Shown piece after piece: positions 43,215 through 53,426 of a DNA stretch of 64,000 nt. The stretch spans positions 17,839 through 81,838 of the forward strand of contig JABXJT010000015.1 of NCBI GenBank assembly GCA_013375455.1, in the 5' to 3' direction. The translations under genes and the position numbers were made by a program. Numbering within the stretch: position 1 is the stretch's first letter; the number at the start of each line of letters is the position of its first letter. The notes under the pieces were generated by a model that was given only the letters and a program-made list of their open reading frames with translations, did no database searches and was not told the origin of the DNA. This DNA comes from Candidatus Helarchaeota archaeon. Lineage in GTDB: Archaea > Asgardarchaeota > Lokiarchaeia > Helarchaeales > HEL-GB-A.

Positions 43215-43250
43215 TTAAGTTTGTTAAGTTAATAAAGTTTATAACTTCAC
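43215..43250 (+). promoter_or_regulatory. 9-nt-period repeat element upstream of nurA
   Basis: Units TTAAGTTTG, TTAAGTTAA, TAAAGTTTA and the weaker TAACTTCAC run head to tail. The third unit ends 80 nt before ATG 43322. Very similar elements precede genes at 52458 and 55747 at nearly the same distance and orientation. Likely regulator binding site. Confidence 0.6.
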
Positions 43251-43321
43251 TTATTTATTATTCCTATTAATTAATAAATAGAAATCTATCTAATTAATAA
43301 AAAGATATTTGAGGAGTGCAG

Positions 43322-44608
43322 ATGGCATTAGAGAAAATTCTGGGAAATCAATTTGAAACCGAAGTTAGAGAAGCATTTAGGAAAATATTAGGCAGAAGTA
43401 CAACTGATGAATCACTTTTCCAATTAGATGAAGCCCGCTTAAAAACTCTAGTAACGCATTTCAATCCCCATTCTTCTAATAAATTACCCCAGGATTTTAT
43501 TGTTGCATCCTGCGATGGCAGCGGTATTGAAAATTTGTGTCATTATGAGGACAATCACTTGCAGCTGGTGGATTCGGCATTGGTTGTTTTAGATTCTAAT
43601 ACCAAGGCAAATCAACCAATGAAATTTGTGGATTTGAAATGTCTTTCATCTTTAAATGATGGTTTCCTTCTGAAAGTGTTCTCGTTTAATCATGATGCGC
43701 AGGATTTTAGAGAATCATATCTAGATTTTCTAGAATCTCTTTTGTCTGATACAGATTTGCTTGAGGTCTTTTGGAAATATTATTACGATACTCTAATTTG
43801 GGAGGGAAATCCTCCTGAAATTTATTCAAAGGATTCACTCGTACAAAACATAGGAGATGAAATAGAGAAGTATCTAATTTTTAGAAGACCTGGTCAATCA
43901 TACGACATCCATCGCGATTTACGAAATATCATCGAATTAATATTAATTAGAAGAGCCGTTTTGAGCGATTTAAAAATAAAATATGTTATTTTGGATGGAT
44001 CTCTAACAATTTTAGAACCAATAAGAGGTGTCGAAAAAGGGAAACCTATAGCACGGCCCATGTCAGATTATTTATTAAGGGATATTTGCTATCAAGCGCG
44101 GGAAAAAAATATCATTCTCGTAGCAGTTAGTAAAGTCCATACAATTCCAGGCACTTTACAAATTGCAGGATTGGCATCTTCAATGGGAGCGAAGGACCAT
44201 TGGTTCTGTAGGATTCCTGGGCATAAAGATAAAGATGGAGAATTAAATTTAACTAAACCAAGAAGATATATCCCTCCCGAACTTGCAACCACTTATTTGG
44301 CAAGATTTTATCATTTGATGCCCGTCTTCAGGATTGATTTTGATTATTTTTGGTGGAGCCAAAATATTAGGAATGCTGATCCAGCACTTCAGCGTGAGAA
44401 TGAGATTAAAATTTTTCAAGATTTGGATTTTATGGCACATGAAGCTCGTTATTATGGATATCCTTGTCCTCCCGCATTTGCACATAAAGATTGTGTGATA
44501 ACTTGGGATGATCAGTTAATTGCTGCAGATAGAGTAGTTGAAATTGGAAAATCTCTAGGATTGAATGAGCGAGCTTTAATTTCACCGCGCCGGTATATTT
44601 TTGAATGA
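43322..44608 (+). CDS. nurA: NurA nuclease
   Basis: A 428-residue NurA-family 5'-3' nuclease that works with HerA in DNA-end resection. VASCDGSG gives Asp65, the first metal ligand of the RNase H-like fold, and VILDGSLTI near residue 220 supplies another catalytic acid. The C-terminal YYGYPCPPAFAHKDC block is typical of the family. ATG 43322 follows GAGGAG; the frame extends to GTG 43316 but that codon is part of the ribosome site. It is the first gene of a four-gene repair operon. Confidence 0.9.
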   Translation: MALEKILGNQFETEVREAFRKILGRSTTDESLFQLDEARLKTLVTHFNPHSSNKLPQDFIVASCDGSGIENLCHYEDNHLQLVDSALVVLDSNTKANQPMKFVDLKCLSSLNDGFLLKVFSFNHDAQDFRESYLDFLESLLSDTDLLEVFWKYYYDTLIWEGNPPEIYSKDSLVQNIGDEIEKYLIFRRPGQSYDIHRDLRNIIELILIRRAVLSDLKIKYVILDGSLTILEPIRGVEKGKPIARPMSDYLLRDICYQAREKNIILVAVSKVHTIPGTLQIAGLASSMGAKDHWFCRIPGHKDKDGELNLTKPRRYIPPELATTYLARFYHLMPVFRIDFDYFWWSQNIRNADPALQRENEIKIFQDLDFMAHEARYYGYPCPPAFAHKDCVITWDDQLIAADRVVEIGKSLGLNERALISPRRYIFE

Positions 44609-44617
44609 GGTGGTAGA

Positions 44618-46384
44618 ATGGACGCGTTTGGAGAACATTTTGGAATATTAGCGAGCGCAGATGTGAATTCAATAGAAGTGATAACCAGAAACGATGATAT
44701 CGCTATTGGTGATATTTTTGCAATCCCCTCTGCAAGAGGACAGAATAGAATTTTCCTTTTTAAATGTACAAATTATTCGAACATCATAAGGAGACAAAAA
44801 GATCTTGGGGATGTCGCATCTACATTAGTAGTTAAAAAAGAAGCGTATGTTGCAGGTCTGGACGAAGAGAAAATTCTTAAGGTAGAGGGTAATTTATTAG
44901 GGTTCGTCATAAAAGATGAAAAGACGGGAAGATATATCTTTAAAAAGCCGCGGAGAGTTCCTGAGCATTTCTCTGAGGTTTATAGATTATCTTCAAGATC
45001 CTCTGAGATGATTGAAGCACTCAGAACAATGTTGACATCACAATTAGAGGGCGAACTCAAGGTTGGGAATTGGCTAACGGGTGAAGATCCGATCCCCATT
45101 GAAATAATGATACCAATAGCGAAAATTCCGATGCACGTGGGTATTTGGGGTGCAACGGGGTCAGGAAAATCAAATCTCATGCAGGATTTAACTAAATCCT
45201 TTATCGATTACAATATTGAGGCCATTCGAAAGGAAAAAATGAGAGTTAGTCTATTTACAATTGATCCCCACGATGAATATGCCTTGGGTAGTGATACGTA
45301 TGGAATATCTAATATCGTAGACCTAATTGATGAAACAAATGAGAATTTAAGGAGGGCCCTTTTCGATGATTTTTATTATTTAACGCCCATCAGAAGTGCA
45401 GCACCAGAGCGAATACGACGATATGCCAGAGAAATTGCATTAGGAATGAATGAGATTTTACCGATCGATATTTATTCCATTATAGAATTATCAGGACCCC
45501 AAGTCGGATATATATCACGATTAGCGGGGAATCATCCTGATGATTGGATACAACATATAGGTGTAGATCCTGTTGGATTTCAACCCAATACTGTTAATGC
45601 TGCTGAAAGATATTTGAATTGGTTAAGAAATTCATCACTTATTAGAGATGCTGAAAGTTCCATACTAATAGACATAATCTTAGCCTTAGAAAGAGGTCAA
45701 ATACTAATTTTTAATTCGAGTTTGATGGGGCAGCTCGAACAATTTCTTTGTGTAACGGTAATAGCAAGAACTCTATTTGAAATTAGAAAAGCTGTCAAAT
45801 CAAGCACCAATTTAGAGGTATTTCAGAGACAATTACCTTTGAGAAATTTAAATCAACCATTTATTGAAAGGTTTGGTGACAGATTATGCGAACTCTACGT
45901 TAAGCCTGATGGACAAATAAAGAGCATTGAGGAATTATCACCGATTATGATCACTATTGAAGAAGCCCCTTCCCTGCTCACCCCTGAAATAATGAGGCAA
46001 TCCGGCAATATTTATAAAGCCATTTCTAGGCAGGGCCGAAAGTTTGGCTTGGGGCTTTGCGTTATAAGTCAACAAGTTTCAGCAATACATTCTGCGCTGC
46101 TCTCTCAATTAAACACGCAAATATCGCTAGCCCTAGGTAATTCCTTTGAAATTGATTTGGCGATAAAAAGCTCTCCTAGAGATATTTCCGAATTTAAATC
46201 AGAATTCAAGGTATTAAATAGGGGCGAAGGCATTCTAAGCACGAGTTATAAAGATTTGCCATTTGTTTTTAAAGCTCGATTATTTGATGATGAGTTTATT
46301 GCCAGTAAAGAGTTTTATAGACAATTAAGAAATGTAACTATTCCTGGCGAAATAACTGAGACTAGAAGAAGTGAATTTGATTAA
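44618..46384 (+). CDS. herA: HerA DNA helicase/translocase
   Basis: A 588-residue FtsK-HerA ATPase. An N-terminal HAS-barrel (residues 1-130) is followed by Walker A GATGSGKS at about 178-185, Walker B-like ITIEEAPSLL, and GRKFGLGLCVISQQ as sensor region. HerA hexamers drive DNA through NurA dimers during end processing with Mre11-Rad50. The start, ATG 44618, has GGTGGT 4 nt upstream and lies 9 nt after the nurA stop. Confidence 0.92.
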   Translation: MDAFGEHFGILASADVNSIEVITRNDDIAIGDIFAIPSARGQNRIFLFKCTNYSNIIRRQKDLGDVASTLVVKKEAYVAGLDEEKILKVEGNLLGFVIKDEKTGRYIFKKPRRVPEHFSEVYRLSSRSSEMIEALRTMLTSQLEGELKVGNWLTGEDPIPIEIMIPIAKIPMHVGIWGATGSGKSNLMQDLTKSFIDYNIEAIRKEKMRVSLFTIDPHDEYALGSDTYGISNIVDLIDETNENLRRALFDDFYYLTPIRSAAPERIRRYAREIALGMNEILPIDIYSIIELSGPQVGYISRLAGNHPDDWIQHIGVDPVGFQPNTVNAAERYLNWLRNSSLIRDAESSILIDIILALERGQILIFNSSLMGQLEQFLCVTVIARTLFEIRKAVKSSTNLEVFQRQLPLRNLNQPFIERFGDRLCELYVKPDGQIKSIEELSPIMITIEEAPSLLTPEIMRQSGNIYKAISRQGRKFGLGLCVISQQVSAIHSALLSQLNTQISLALGNSFEIDLAIKSSPRDISEFKSEFKVLNRGEGILSTSYKDLPFVFKARLFDDEFIASKEFYRQLRNVTIPGEITETRRSEFD

Positions 46385-46397
46385 AAGGGTGTAGATA

Positions 46398-47684
46398 ATG
46401 CGCATTGGTTTATTTTCTGACACACATTTAGGCTGCACTGTAAGAGATACCAGAGCAGGTCAGTATTATCGATTAGACCAATTCCGATTAGTTCCTATTG
46501 AATATGATTTTGCAAGATCTTTCAATTATATCGTGGATTCATTTATAGAAGAAAAAGGCAATTTAGATTTAATACTTCACGGCGGAGATTTTTTCCATTA
46601 CCCACTAAGAGGAACAAAAACCTTTTTATCTGAACCATCCAGAGTTATAGGTGGGCGAGGCATTAAAAAATTAAACGACCTCAACATTCCAATACTCATC
46701 ATTGATGGAAACCACGGGCTTTATAATATAAGGCGGATTTCTAGCATAAGACAATTTCAAATATTCGAAAACGTCAAGATTTTTACCTTCTGGAGGGATG
46801 CAATACGAGCGATTAACAAGAAAGAGGCCCTGGTATTTAATCACGATGGGGTTAGAGTTCATGCATTTCCCTACATTAATCCCATTTCCATGCAGATAAT
46901 GAGTGCTAAACTTTATGACCGCTATCAAACGTGGATAAATGACTATGAATTCAAATTTCTAACCAAATCAGATAAAATTGACATCTGTCTTATTCATGGA
47001 ATGAAAGCGGATGAAACATTTCCAAACCAATTACATCCCGAAAAGTATGATTTATTCGTTGCGGGACATGATCATCTTTTCAAGCCAGATGGAAATTTTA
47101 TCATTCCAGGATCCACCGAAAGATGGAAATTTGATCCGGTGAATTTGGTCGAAGAAAAACAAAAGCGTTTCTTTCATTTCATTAACATTGAGAAAAATGA
47201 GAAACCAGAAATTGAATCCGTTGAAATACCGATAAGACGAATGATAGTAGAATCAATTAATATCGATTTGGATGATACGCATCAAGAAATCTATGGTCAA
47301 ATTGAGAAAAAACTGGATGAACACGAACTCATCGAGAAATTTGATGCAGAATCAGCCGCACGGGTAAAAATAATTCTAACGGGAAATATTGGATATTCTA
47401 CTTGGTCGAATTTGTCACCAAATCTAACTAAATTATCAAATATGGTTCTTTCTTCACCAAATTACAATGTTATTCAGTTCAAAATTGATAAATCTATGAC
47501 GTATAGAGATGAAGCAGAAAAGGATGTTAGCCAACCCGGGCGAGCAGAAATATTATATCTAATTGAGGACCCTGAGACAGAATTTCTAACCTTTCTTAAA
47601 AAGCTAGAAATTCAGAAATATGATACTCAATTGTTGGCACAATTATTCGGTAAAGTCATAAACAAAACGGGGGACTTACAATGA
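46398..47684 (+). CDS. mre11: Mre11 nuclease
   Basis: A 428-residue calcineurin-like phosphoesterase. The phosphoesterase motifs are FSDTHLG (Asp8, His10), LHGGDFFH, DGNHG and FVAGHDH, which build the two-metal site for 3'-5' exonuclease and endonuclease action on broken ends. The C-terminal part, helical and charged, should bind the base of Rad50 coiled coils. Its stop overlaps the rad50 start by 4 nt (ATGA), showing translational coupling. Confidence 0.93.
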   Translation: MRIGLFSDTHLGCTVRDTRAGQYYRLDQFRLVPIEYDFARSFNYIVDSFIEEKGNLDLILHGGDFFHYPLRGTKTFLSEPSRVIGGRGIKKLNDLNIPILIIDGNHGLYNIRRISSIRQFQIFENVKIFTFWRDAIRAINKKEALVFNHDGVRVHAFPYINPISMQIMSAKLYDRYQTWINDYEFKFLTKSDKIDICLIHGMKADETFPNQLHPEKYDLFVAGHDHLFKPDGNFIIPGSTERWKFDPVNLVEEKQKRFFHFINIEKNEKPEIESVEIPIRRMIVESINIDLDDTHQEIYGQIEKKLDEHELIEKFDAESAARVKIILTGNIGYSTWSNLSPNLTKLSNMVLSSPNYNVIQFKIDKSMTYRDEAEKDVSQPGRAEILYLIEDPETEFLTFLKKLEIQKYDTQLLAQLFGKVINKTGDLQ

Positions 47685-50308
47685 CTCTCAGGAAAATGCA
47701 ATCGATAAATTTTAAATCCATAAAGGACCAGACAGTTCCACTAAAAAAATTGAATTTCATTGAATTACCCAATGGGCTATATTTAATCCGTGGTAGAAAT
47801 TCATCAGGCAAATCAGTATTTGTTGAATCCATGATGTGGGGAACTTGGGGCGGTAAAGGCCCCAGGAAATGTGGGATAATTTCTGAAATTCATGACAAAA
47901 TAATAAGACAAACTAGTGCCAAACAACAAAAAAGTACTTGCAAGGTAAGTATTGATTTTGAAGTAAATAACCAAAAGTACAATATTATACGCTCTAAAGA
48001 CCCTAATAAGCCAGCAACGGTAAAATTCGCACGAATTGAAAAAGATACCCAAACGGGTGAAGAAATTAAAACTGGTATCCTAACGGACTCATTAAAAGTT
48101 TGTGAAAAATTATACGAAATCTTCAATTGTACCTCTGATGAGGTGCAGAAAACCTTCTATGTAAGACAGGGAGAAGTAGACTATTTAGCAACCCGAACAG
48201 CTTCAGAATTGAGGGAACATTTTGAAACTCTCTTCAAATTGAAAGATTTTACTGATGAATTAAAAGGGACCTTAGACGAAATGATTAATTCCGTAGATGG
48301 AACAATAGCTTCTTTAGAAAAGGAAAAATCAGATATTGAAAGCCAAAAGGAGAAGCTAGAATATATTAAAACTCAAAAAACCCAAAATGAAGAGGAATTA
48401 CAGAAATATTCCGAAAAAATGAAAGATATTCAGGCAAACTTAAAACGATACCCTGAACTTGCTAATATCAAGCAATTAATTCAAATTACTGACCAAGAAC
48501 TTAGTTTGAATAATAAAATTTCTATTAAAAATGAAAAATTGGAAGGGGAAATAAAAAATAAGAAAGAAATTGAAGCGATAATTAAAAAGAGGGAAGGCTC
48601 AAAAGACAAAATATTCGCAGATATAAACAAAGATAAAAAATTATTGGCGACATTTCCCGATTTAGAGGATCTCAAACAAATTTCTGAAAAACATGATACC
48701 ATAAATACTTTGACTGATCAAAGGACCAAAAACATCGAAAAGCTCCTTCAAAAGGGGAATGAAATGTTAGAGACCACGCTTCCTTCAGATTTAGAACCTT
48801 TAAAAGAAACCTTAGAAAACCAGAATCTCAGTTCTAAAAATAATTTAAATGAATTAAAAGCTGATTTAGAATCCAAAAATAAAGAAATGTTGAATATTTC
48901 CGAAGAAATTAGTAAATTTAAAGCGTTAAAAGGCGAATTAGAAAATAACATCTCTCTTCTGAGTGAAAAAAATGAATGCCCAACCTGCTTAACTCCCATA
49001 GAACACGAAAGTCATAAAAATGAAATATTGGCTCGAATAAAGGAAAAAATAGAAACGCATTCAAAAGAGGAAGCTGGGTTAAAAGAGAAAAAAGAAAGCA
49101 CTGAAAGAAAAATCACGGAATTAAAAAGCAGTATTGATAAGATTAATGTTAAGCAGGGTGATATCGAGAAATTACTAAATGATTTAGAGAATATTCTTGG
49201 TTTAAATTCTGAAATTACCGAAAAAGAAAAGGAATTGAAGAGTCTATTTTCAAAATTGAAAGTAGCGAGTGTTGAAGAATTACTGAAGAAACATAATATT
49301 TCAGATTTAAGTGAATTGATTAGCAATATCGATCGAACTAACGAGCGTTTAAATCAAAATCAATCCGGCTTGGAGAAAATTACGAGTGAAATCGCAGAGT
49401 TGAATACAAGATTAGGGGAAATTAATGAGCAAGCTAAAATTATTAAGAGCGAAATCGACGAACTTCAGAATAAATTAAGAACAATAAAGGATACAATAGG
49501 AAAAACCTACCAAAAATTAGGAATTATTGATTTAGATGATTATTTAGGGAAATTTAACACTGACTCCCTGGAAAATTTGAAAGACAAGATTGCTGAAATT
49601 CAAAATGAGAAGAAGACTACTCAAGAAAATATCGATAGGCTAAACCAAATCGTGAGTCAGTTGGATTCTGAAATCAAAGAAATTCAGGAAAAAATAAAAT
49701 TATTGGACGTTATTAAGAAAAAAATTGAAAAAAAGCAGAGAATAAGCAATCATCTCAATGCCATCAAAAAACAATATTTAGATAAGTTCATTTCACAAGA
49801 AGTGATTCAAAATAAATTGTTTAAATCAGTTAGAAATGAAGTTTCTGGTTATCTCTTGCAATTTTCTGATGGCCAATATGTTTTAAAAGAAGTTAGACCA
49901 GCGGGACGGGATAAAAAAGGGATTGAATTTCTTCTATTTGATAATTTTGATGGAATTGATAAGACAATGGATTATCTAAGTGGTGGAGATAAAGCAGTCT
50001 TTGGTTTAGCGCTGCGAATTGGCTTATCCAATCTAATGGCCCGGATTAAGCCTTTCAAAACTAGTGAAATTAAACCGATCAATTTCGATATGCTCATTTT
50101 GGATGAACCGCTTTCCAATATGGACGCCAGAAGAAGAGAAAGGGTGATTAGACATCTGAACGATGATAGGAATTTTTCACAAATATTTTTGATTACACAC
50201 ACGCCTGAACTGGATGATGAACAATTTAATCATCGCCTTCTTGTCACGAAAACTTCTGAGGGCGGTAGTAAATATAAATTAATACCACGTTTATCTAGAG
50301 CCGATTAG
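47681..50308 (+). CDS. rad50: Rad50 ATPase
   Basis: An 875-residue SMC-like ATPase. Walker A is GRNSSGKSVF near residue 39, the Q-loop region RQGEVDYL follows, and the long coiled coil (residues about 190-720) folds back at the zinc hook CPTC (433-436). The C-terminal lobe has the signature LSGGDKAVFG and Walker B LILDEPLSNMD. It bridges and unwinds DNA ends with Mre11. It ends 4 nt before the stop of the convergent RmuC-like gene. Confidence 0.94.
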   Translation: MTLRKMQSINFKSIKDQTVPLKKLNFIELPNGLYLIRGRNSSGKSVFVESMMWGTWGGKGPRKCGIISEIHDKIIRQTSAKQQKSTCKVSIDFEVNNQKYNIIRSKDPNKPATVKFARIEKDTQTGEEIKTGILTDSLKVCEKLYEIFNCTSDEVQKTFYVRQGEVDYLATRTASELREHFETLFKLKDFTDELKGTLDEMINSVDGTIASLEKEKSDIESQKEKLEYIKTQKTQNEEELQKYSEKMKDIQANLKRYPELANIKQLIQITDQELSLNNKISIKNEKLEGEIKNKKEIEAIIKKREGSKDKIFADINKDKKLLATFPDLEDLKQISEKHDTINTLTDQRTKNIEKLLQKGNEMLETTLPSDLEPLKETLENQNLSSKNNLNELKADLESKNKEMLNISEEISKFKALKGELENNISLLSEKNECPTCLTPIEHESHKNEILARIKEKIETHSKEEAGLKEKKESTERKITELKSSIDKINVKQGDIEKLLNDLENILGLNSEITEKEKELKSLFSKLKVASVEELLKKHNISDLSELISNIDRTNERLNQNQSGLEKITSEIAELNTRLGEINEQAKIIKSEIDELQNKLRTIKDTIGKTYQKLGIIDLDDYLGKFNTDSLENLKDKIAEIQNEKKTTQENIDRLNQIVSQLDSEIKEIQEKIKLLDVIKKKIEKKQRISNHLNAIKKQYLDKFISQEVIQNKLFKSVRNEVSGYLLQFSDGQYVLKEVRPAGRDKKGIEFLLFDNFDGIDKTMDYLSGGDKAVFGLALRIGLSNLMARIKPFKTSEIKPINFDMLILDEPLSNMDARRRERVIRHLNDDRNFSQIFLITHTPELDDEQFNHRLLVTKTSEGGSKYKLIPRLSRAD

Positions 50309-50312
50309 GAAC

Positions 50313-51377
50313 CTATTCCTCAATGGTCATTATTTTTGTGATTTTCGCCTTAAGGTTTTCAAGTAATTTTTCAATTGAACTAGAGCATTCTTCTGCAAGT
50401 TCTTTAATTTTCTTTAATTTTTTATCTATTTTTTCTACTTTACTAAAGTTTTCCAAATCCTCTTCCATTTTCTCCATTTCAGTTTGAATTCCCTTTATTT
50501 TTTGTCTTAAAATACTCTCTTCCAATCTTTCTTGCTCTGCTTTTTTAAAATATCGTGCAAATTGTCTGGCAATAAAAAATGCTAGTTCCACACCACTATT
50601 GAGCCCGCTCGAACCAGAGAAGTGGGATGCATTCAGAAAAATACCCAATTTATTCCCTTTAGTTACTATTTTACAGTCCCCTATATTTCGAATTCCTGTC
50701 CATAAGGACAAAAAACACCCTATTTTTACATTTTGCTCGTCTAAATCTCGCCAGAATTTGTTTACTTCCTTTGTTGGCACTGGATCCGTATAATTTTTTA
50801 CTTCCACTAAACATTCTATCATATCTGGACTTTTAGCCTTAATATCCGTAGATCGAGCTGCTTTATTCACGAGATCAAAAGTAATTTCTTTGAATTCTTT
50901 AAGTAAAGTATCCATGATGAAATCTTCTCCAAGTTCCCCCCTTTTTTGGGAACCAGAAATTTTTCCAGCAAATTCAGAGATTGCAGTAGTACATGCCTCT
51001 AATTTCCCAATGGGTTCTCCTAATTGTAACTTAACATTTTCAGGTAAATTATCTTTCACTTCTTTCAATACTTCGATTTGAGCTGTTAGTTCCACCAATT
51101 TCAACCCCAGTTGTTGATTGATCGTTGTAGGAAGTTCTGTAATTGTTTCTAATAAAGGTCTAAAATATTTATCTATTGTTTCTTCGCTGGTTTGGATAGC
51201 CGCATAATTCACAACTGTATCTCCCATTAAGATATATGCTTCCAACTTCTCGGGAATTTTATCAAATGGAATTTTTCGTAATATTATTTCCACATTCGGA
51301 TTTTCAACAAGCCATTTTTTTTCCTTTTCGCCTATTTTCACAGTCATTTCAATTAAATCGTTATCTACTTCACTCAT
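50313..51377 (-). CDS. RmuC-like PD-(D/E)XK nuclease, 354 aa
   Basis: A soluble protein with helical N-terminus (residues 60-130), then a nuclease core: RGELGEDFIMDTLLKEF (Glu-rich alpha helix, residues 146-162), and an acid plus Glu192-x-Lys194 in MIECLVEVKNY, matching motifs of RmuC and related PD-(D/E)XK proteins. A C-terminal coiled coil of 80 residues follows. RmuC proteins limit recombination at inverted repeats in bacteria. Convergent to rad50. The protein could process DNA structures, but is not part of the rad50 operon. Confidence 0.68.
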   Translation of the reverse strand: MSEVDNDLIEMTVKIGEKEKKWLVENPNVEIILRKIPFDKIPEKLEAYILMGDTVVNYAAIQTSEETIDKYFRPLLETITELPTTINQQLGLKLVELTAQIEVLKEVKDNLPENVKLQLGEPIGKLEACTTAISEFAGKISGSQKRGELGEDFIMDTLLKEFKEITFDLVNKAARSTDIKAKSPDMIECLVEVKNYTDPVPTKEVNKFWRDLDEQNVKIGCFLSLWTGIRNIGDCKIVTKGNKLGIFLNASHFSGSSGLNSGVELAFFIARQFARYFKKAEQERLEESILRQKIKGIQTEMEKMEEDLENFSKVEKIDKKLKKIKELAEECSSSIEKLLENLKAKITKIMTIEE

Positions 51378-51543
51378 ATTAAATCCTCCAATAAAACTAT
51401 AATTAATATCCCACTCTACTATTCATCTATTTTTATAATTCATAATTCTTTTAAACGTATATAAAAACCCCACAGTAAAATGAAAGTTAAAATTAATAAA
51501 TGAGTAATAGTTCAAAAAGTTGAGATTTGGGGTAAGGATTTTA

Positions 51544-52332
51544 TTAGGAAAGATATTTAAATATCTGAACTGCCTCCTCCCCTAATTCAGTTAAAGTGAT
51601 TTTTTGATTTCTTCGCGCATCGGAAACGTGAATATATTCCCATTCATCTTGTAGTGGTTTAAGATATTGGTGATTCATGGCCATGTATTCTGCTGAAAGT
51701 TTATTCGGATCCTTGGGATCATCGTACTTTTTTTGAATTTTCAGTAGATTTTTTGCTAAAAGTTTCTTACGGAACTCTTTTTTATGAATCCCTCCCTCTT
51801 TTACCGCAATAATTTTTAGAGCCTCAATTATATTTGGTTTTGGTTTATTCAACTTGAAGATTGGAGGTTGGAAAATTTCCATTTTACCCGAGCTTAAAGC
51901 GATAGTATTTTTAGTCACTTCAAGCTCTGAAATATAATGTTCCGCGATGACATAGTAGGGGATGCAATCCCAAAACCTGCACGCATCCATCGCTGCAATT
52001 GCTGTTAATTTTGTTCCAACCGATAGATTGATGAAAATTTCAGTATTTGGATTCTCTTCTCGTTCGCTTTTGATAATTTTGGAAATGTTTTGGATAATCT
52101 CAATATAATTATGGATATTGACACCTTTTTGTACAACTTCAATATTACTTTCCTTAAGTTGTTTTTCAATTAGATGATATTGTTTTATAAATTTCTCAGT
52201 TGATTCATCCTGAAATATAAAGATATAAGCCCGATCCGCCTTAATTTGAATTATGGGGTAGGATATCCGTTCTACTTCAGGTCCCTGGAATGCAATATGA
52301 ATCCGATTTATATAGAACTTTCTGATTTTCAT
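51544..52332 (-). CDS. CARF-domain protein with winged-helix C-terminus (DUF6293-like)
   Basis: A 262-residue protein. The N-terminal 150 residues have a Rossmann-like CARF pattern: IHIAFQGPEVERISYP, DRAYIFIFQDES and the ligand loop INLSVGTKLTAIAAMDACRF (residues 101-120). The C-terminal 90 residues form a winged helix ending KITLTELGEEAVQIF. CARF domains bind cyclic oligoadenylates or related signals and here would control DNA binding. No CRISPR array or Cas gene is visible in the window. The gene is divergent from a PD-(D/E)XK nuclease gene, with the 9-nt repeat element between them. Confidence 0.75.
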   Translation of the reverse strand: MKIRKFYINRIHIAFQGPEVERISYPIIQIKADRAYIFIFQDESTEKFIKQYHLIEKQLKESNIEVVQKGVNIHNYIEIIQNISKIIKSEREENPNTEIFINLSVGTKLTAIAAMDACRFWDCIPYYVIAEHYISELEVTKNTIALSSGKMEIFQPPIFKLNKPKPNIIEALKIIAVKEGGIHKKEFRKKLLAKNLLKIQKKYDDPKDPNKLSAEYMAMNHQYLKPLQDEWEYIHVSDARRNQKITLTELGEEAVQIFKYLS

Positions 52333-52341
52333 ACACCGATA

Positions 52342-52377
52342 TTAAGTTTGTTAAGATTATTAAGTTAGTAAAATTTA
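52342..52377 (+). promoter_or_regulatory. 9-nt-period repeat element between the CARF and nuclease genes
   Basis: Units TTAAGTTTG, TTAAGATTA, TTAAGTTAG and TAAAATTTA run head to tail; the last ends 80 nt before ATG 52458. It also lies 9 nt upstream of the CARF gene start on the other strand, so a bound regulator would block that promoter. Confidence 0.6.
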
Positions 52378-52457
52378 AAGTTTTTGATTCATAATTTAAT
52401 GTAATTATAGCATAAAGACTTCAAGTCATTTTTTAGAGACAATTTAATGGTGATTTT

Positions 52458-52796
52458 ATGGTAGATTGGGCCGAATTTGAAGAGTATTTATATCCTACAA
52501 TTCGAAAAAAGTATCCAGCGCGTGATGGGTGGAAAATAGAAGCTCAAAAAGTCCTCAAATCCGGTCTTCGTATAGACTGGGTTGTATTTAATGGTAGTCA
52601 AAGAATTGTTATCGAAGCTAAAGACAAGCAAAAGTTACAGTTTAAAGATGTTGAACAAGTTTCGAATTATAGGTATGAATATAAAGCACAGAAAGGAATA
52701 CTATACGTGGCAAATGATACAATAGTGCCGGATAATGTTAAAGAATTTTGTAAAATGAGAAATATTAAAATAATAAGGACGAAATGGCGGCAATAG
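52458..52796 (+). CDS. small PD-(D/E)XK nuclease-like protein, 112 aa
   Basis: A compact restriction-endonuclease fold: after two helices, GLRIDWVVFNGSQRIVIEAK gives Asp40 and Glu53-x-Lys55, the PD-(D/E)XK triad, and QVSNYRYEYKAQKGILYVA adds the following helix and strand. Small stand-alone members are often parts of restriction or repair systems. It has a promoter with the 9-nt repeat found before nurA. The next gene starts 42 nt downstream. Confidence 0.72.
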   Translation: MVDWAEFEEYLYPTIRKKYPARDGWKIEAQKVLKSGLRIDWVVFNGSQRIVIEAKDKQKLQFKDVEQVSNYRYEYKAQKGILYVANDTIVPDNVKEFCKMRNIKIIRTKWRQ

Positions 52797-52838
52797 GGAG
52801 AGATGGCATTATATTAATTTTATTGGTGGGAAATATTA

Positions 52839-53426
52839 GTGTTACCAGATTTTCCGAAAATTAAATCACATATGGAAAAAATTGGAGTGGATAAACTTAG
52901 AAATATGGAAAAAGAACTGCTTAAAAAATCATTTATGGCAGATATACCGCGCTATGATTTTTTTGAAGGCAATAAGATATCATCAGAGAATTTTGATGGA
53001 GAGATAGACGAACAATTCTTCGAAAAATTTGAAAAAGAAATTATAATAAAACGGGATGAGCTATTGAAAAAAGGCCTACAAGTGTTTGAAGAAAAAAGTC
53101 AAGATGCAGTAAAGGAATTAGTGGAAGAAGAGAAAAGATCGATGTTAAAAACATTTTCTGAAGCTGCTGAAAAGGTTGGAAATGTAACAAAGAGTACAAC
53201 AGATTCATTTAAAGACGCATTTTTAAAAATGTTAGAAAAAATTTCGTTAGATTTCGATGAATTTGGGAATCCTAATCCATTAACTATAATTGTTAGCCCT
53301 CGGATGCGTGAAAAGATAAACCAAGAGCCAATCACTCCCGAGTTTGAGAGAAATGTATATCAAATTATTGAAAAGAAAAGGAAGGAATGGATTGATCGAG
53401 AGAGCCATCGAAAATTGGTTGATTAA
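52839..53426 (+). CDS. helical protein of unknown function, partner of the downstream nuclease
   Basis: A 195-residue protein with no recognised family. The start is TTG 52839 after GTGGG. It is rich in Lys, Glu and Phe, with a long predicted helix from residue 65 to 130 (including ELVEEEKRSMLKTFSEAAEK and a Thr/Ser patch), then a Pro-containing segment NPNPLTIIVSPRMREKINQE and a basic end. It overlaps the next gene, a PD-(D/E)XK protein, by 35 nt, indicating coupled translation and a likely complex. Could be an immunity, regulatory or target-sensing subunit. Confidence 0.6.
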   Translation: MLPDFPKIKSHMEKIGVDKLRNMEKELLKKSFMADIPRYDFFEGNKISSENFDGEIDEQFFEKFEKEIIIKRDELLKKGLQVFEEKSQDAVKELVEEEKRSMLKTFSEAAEKVGNVTKSTTDSFKDAFLKMLEKISLDFDEFGNPNPLTIIVSPRMREKINQEPITPEFERNVYQIIEKKRKEWIDRESHRKLVD

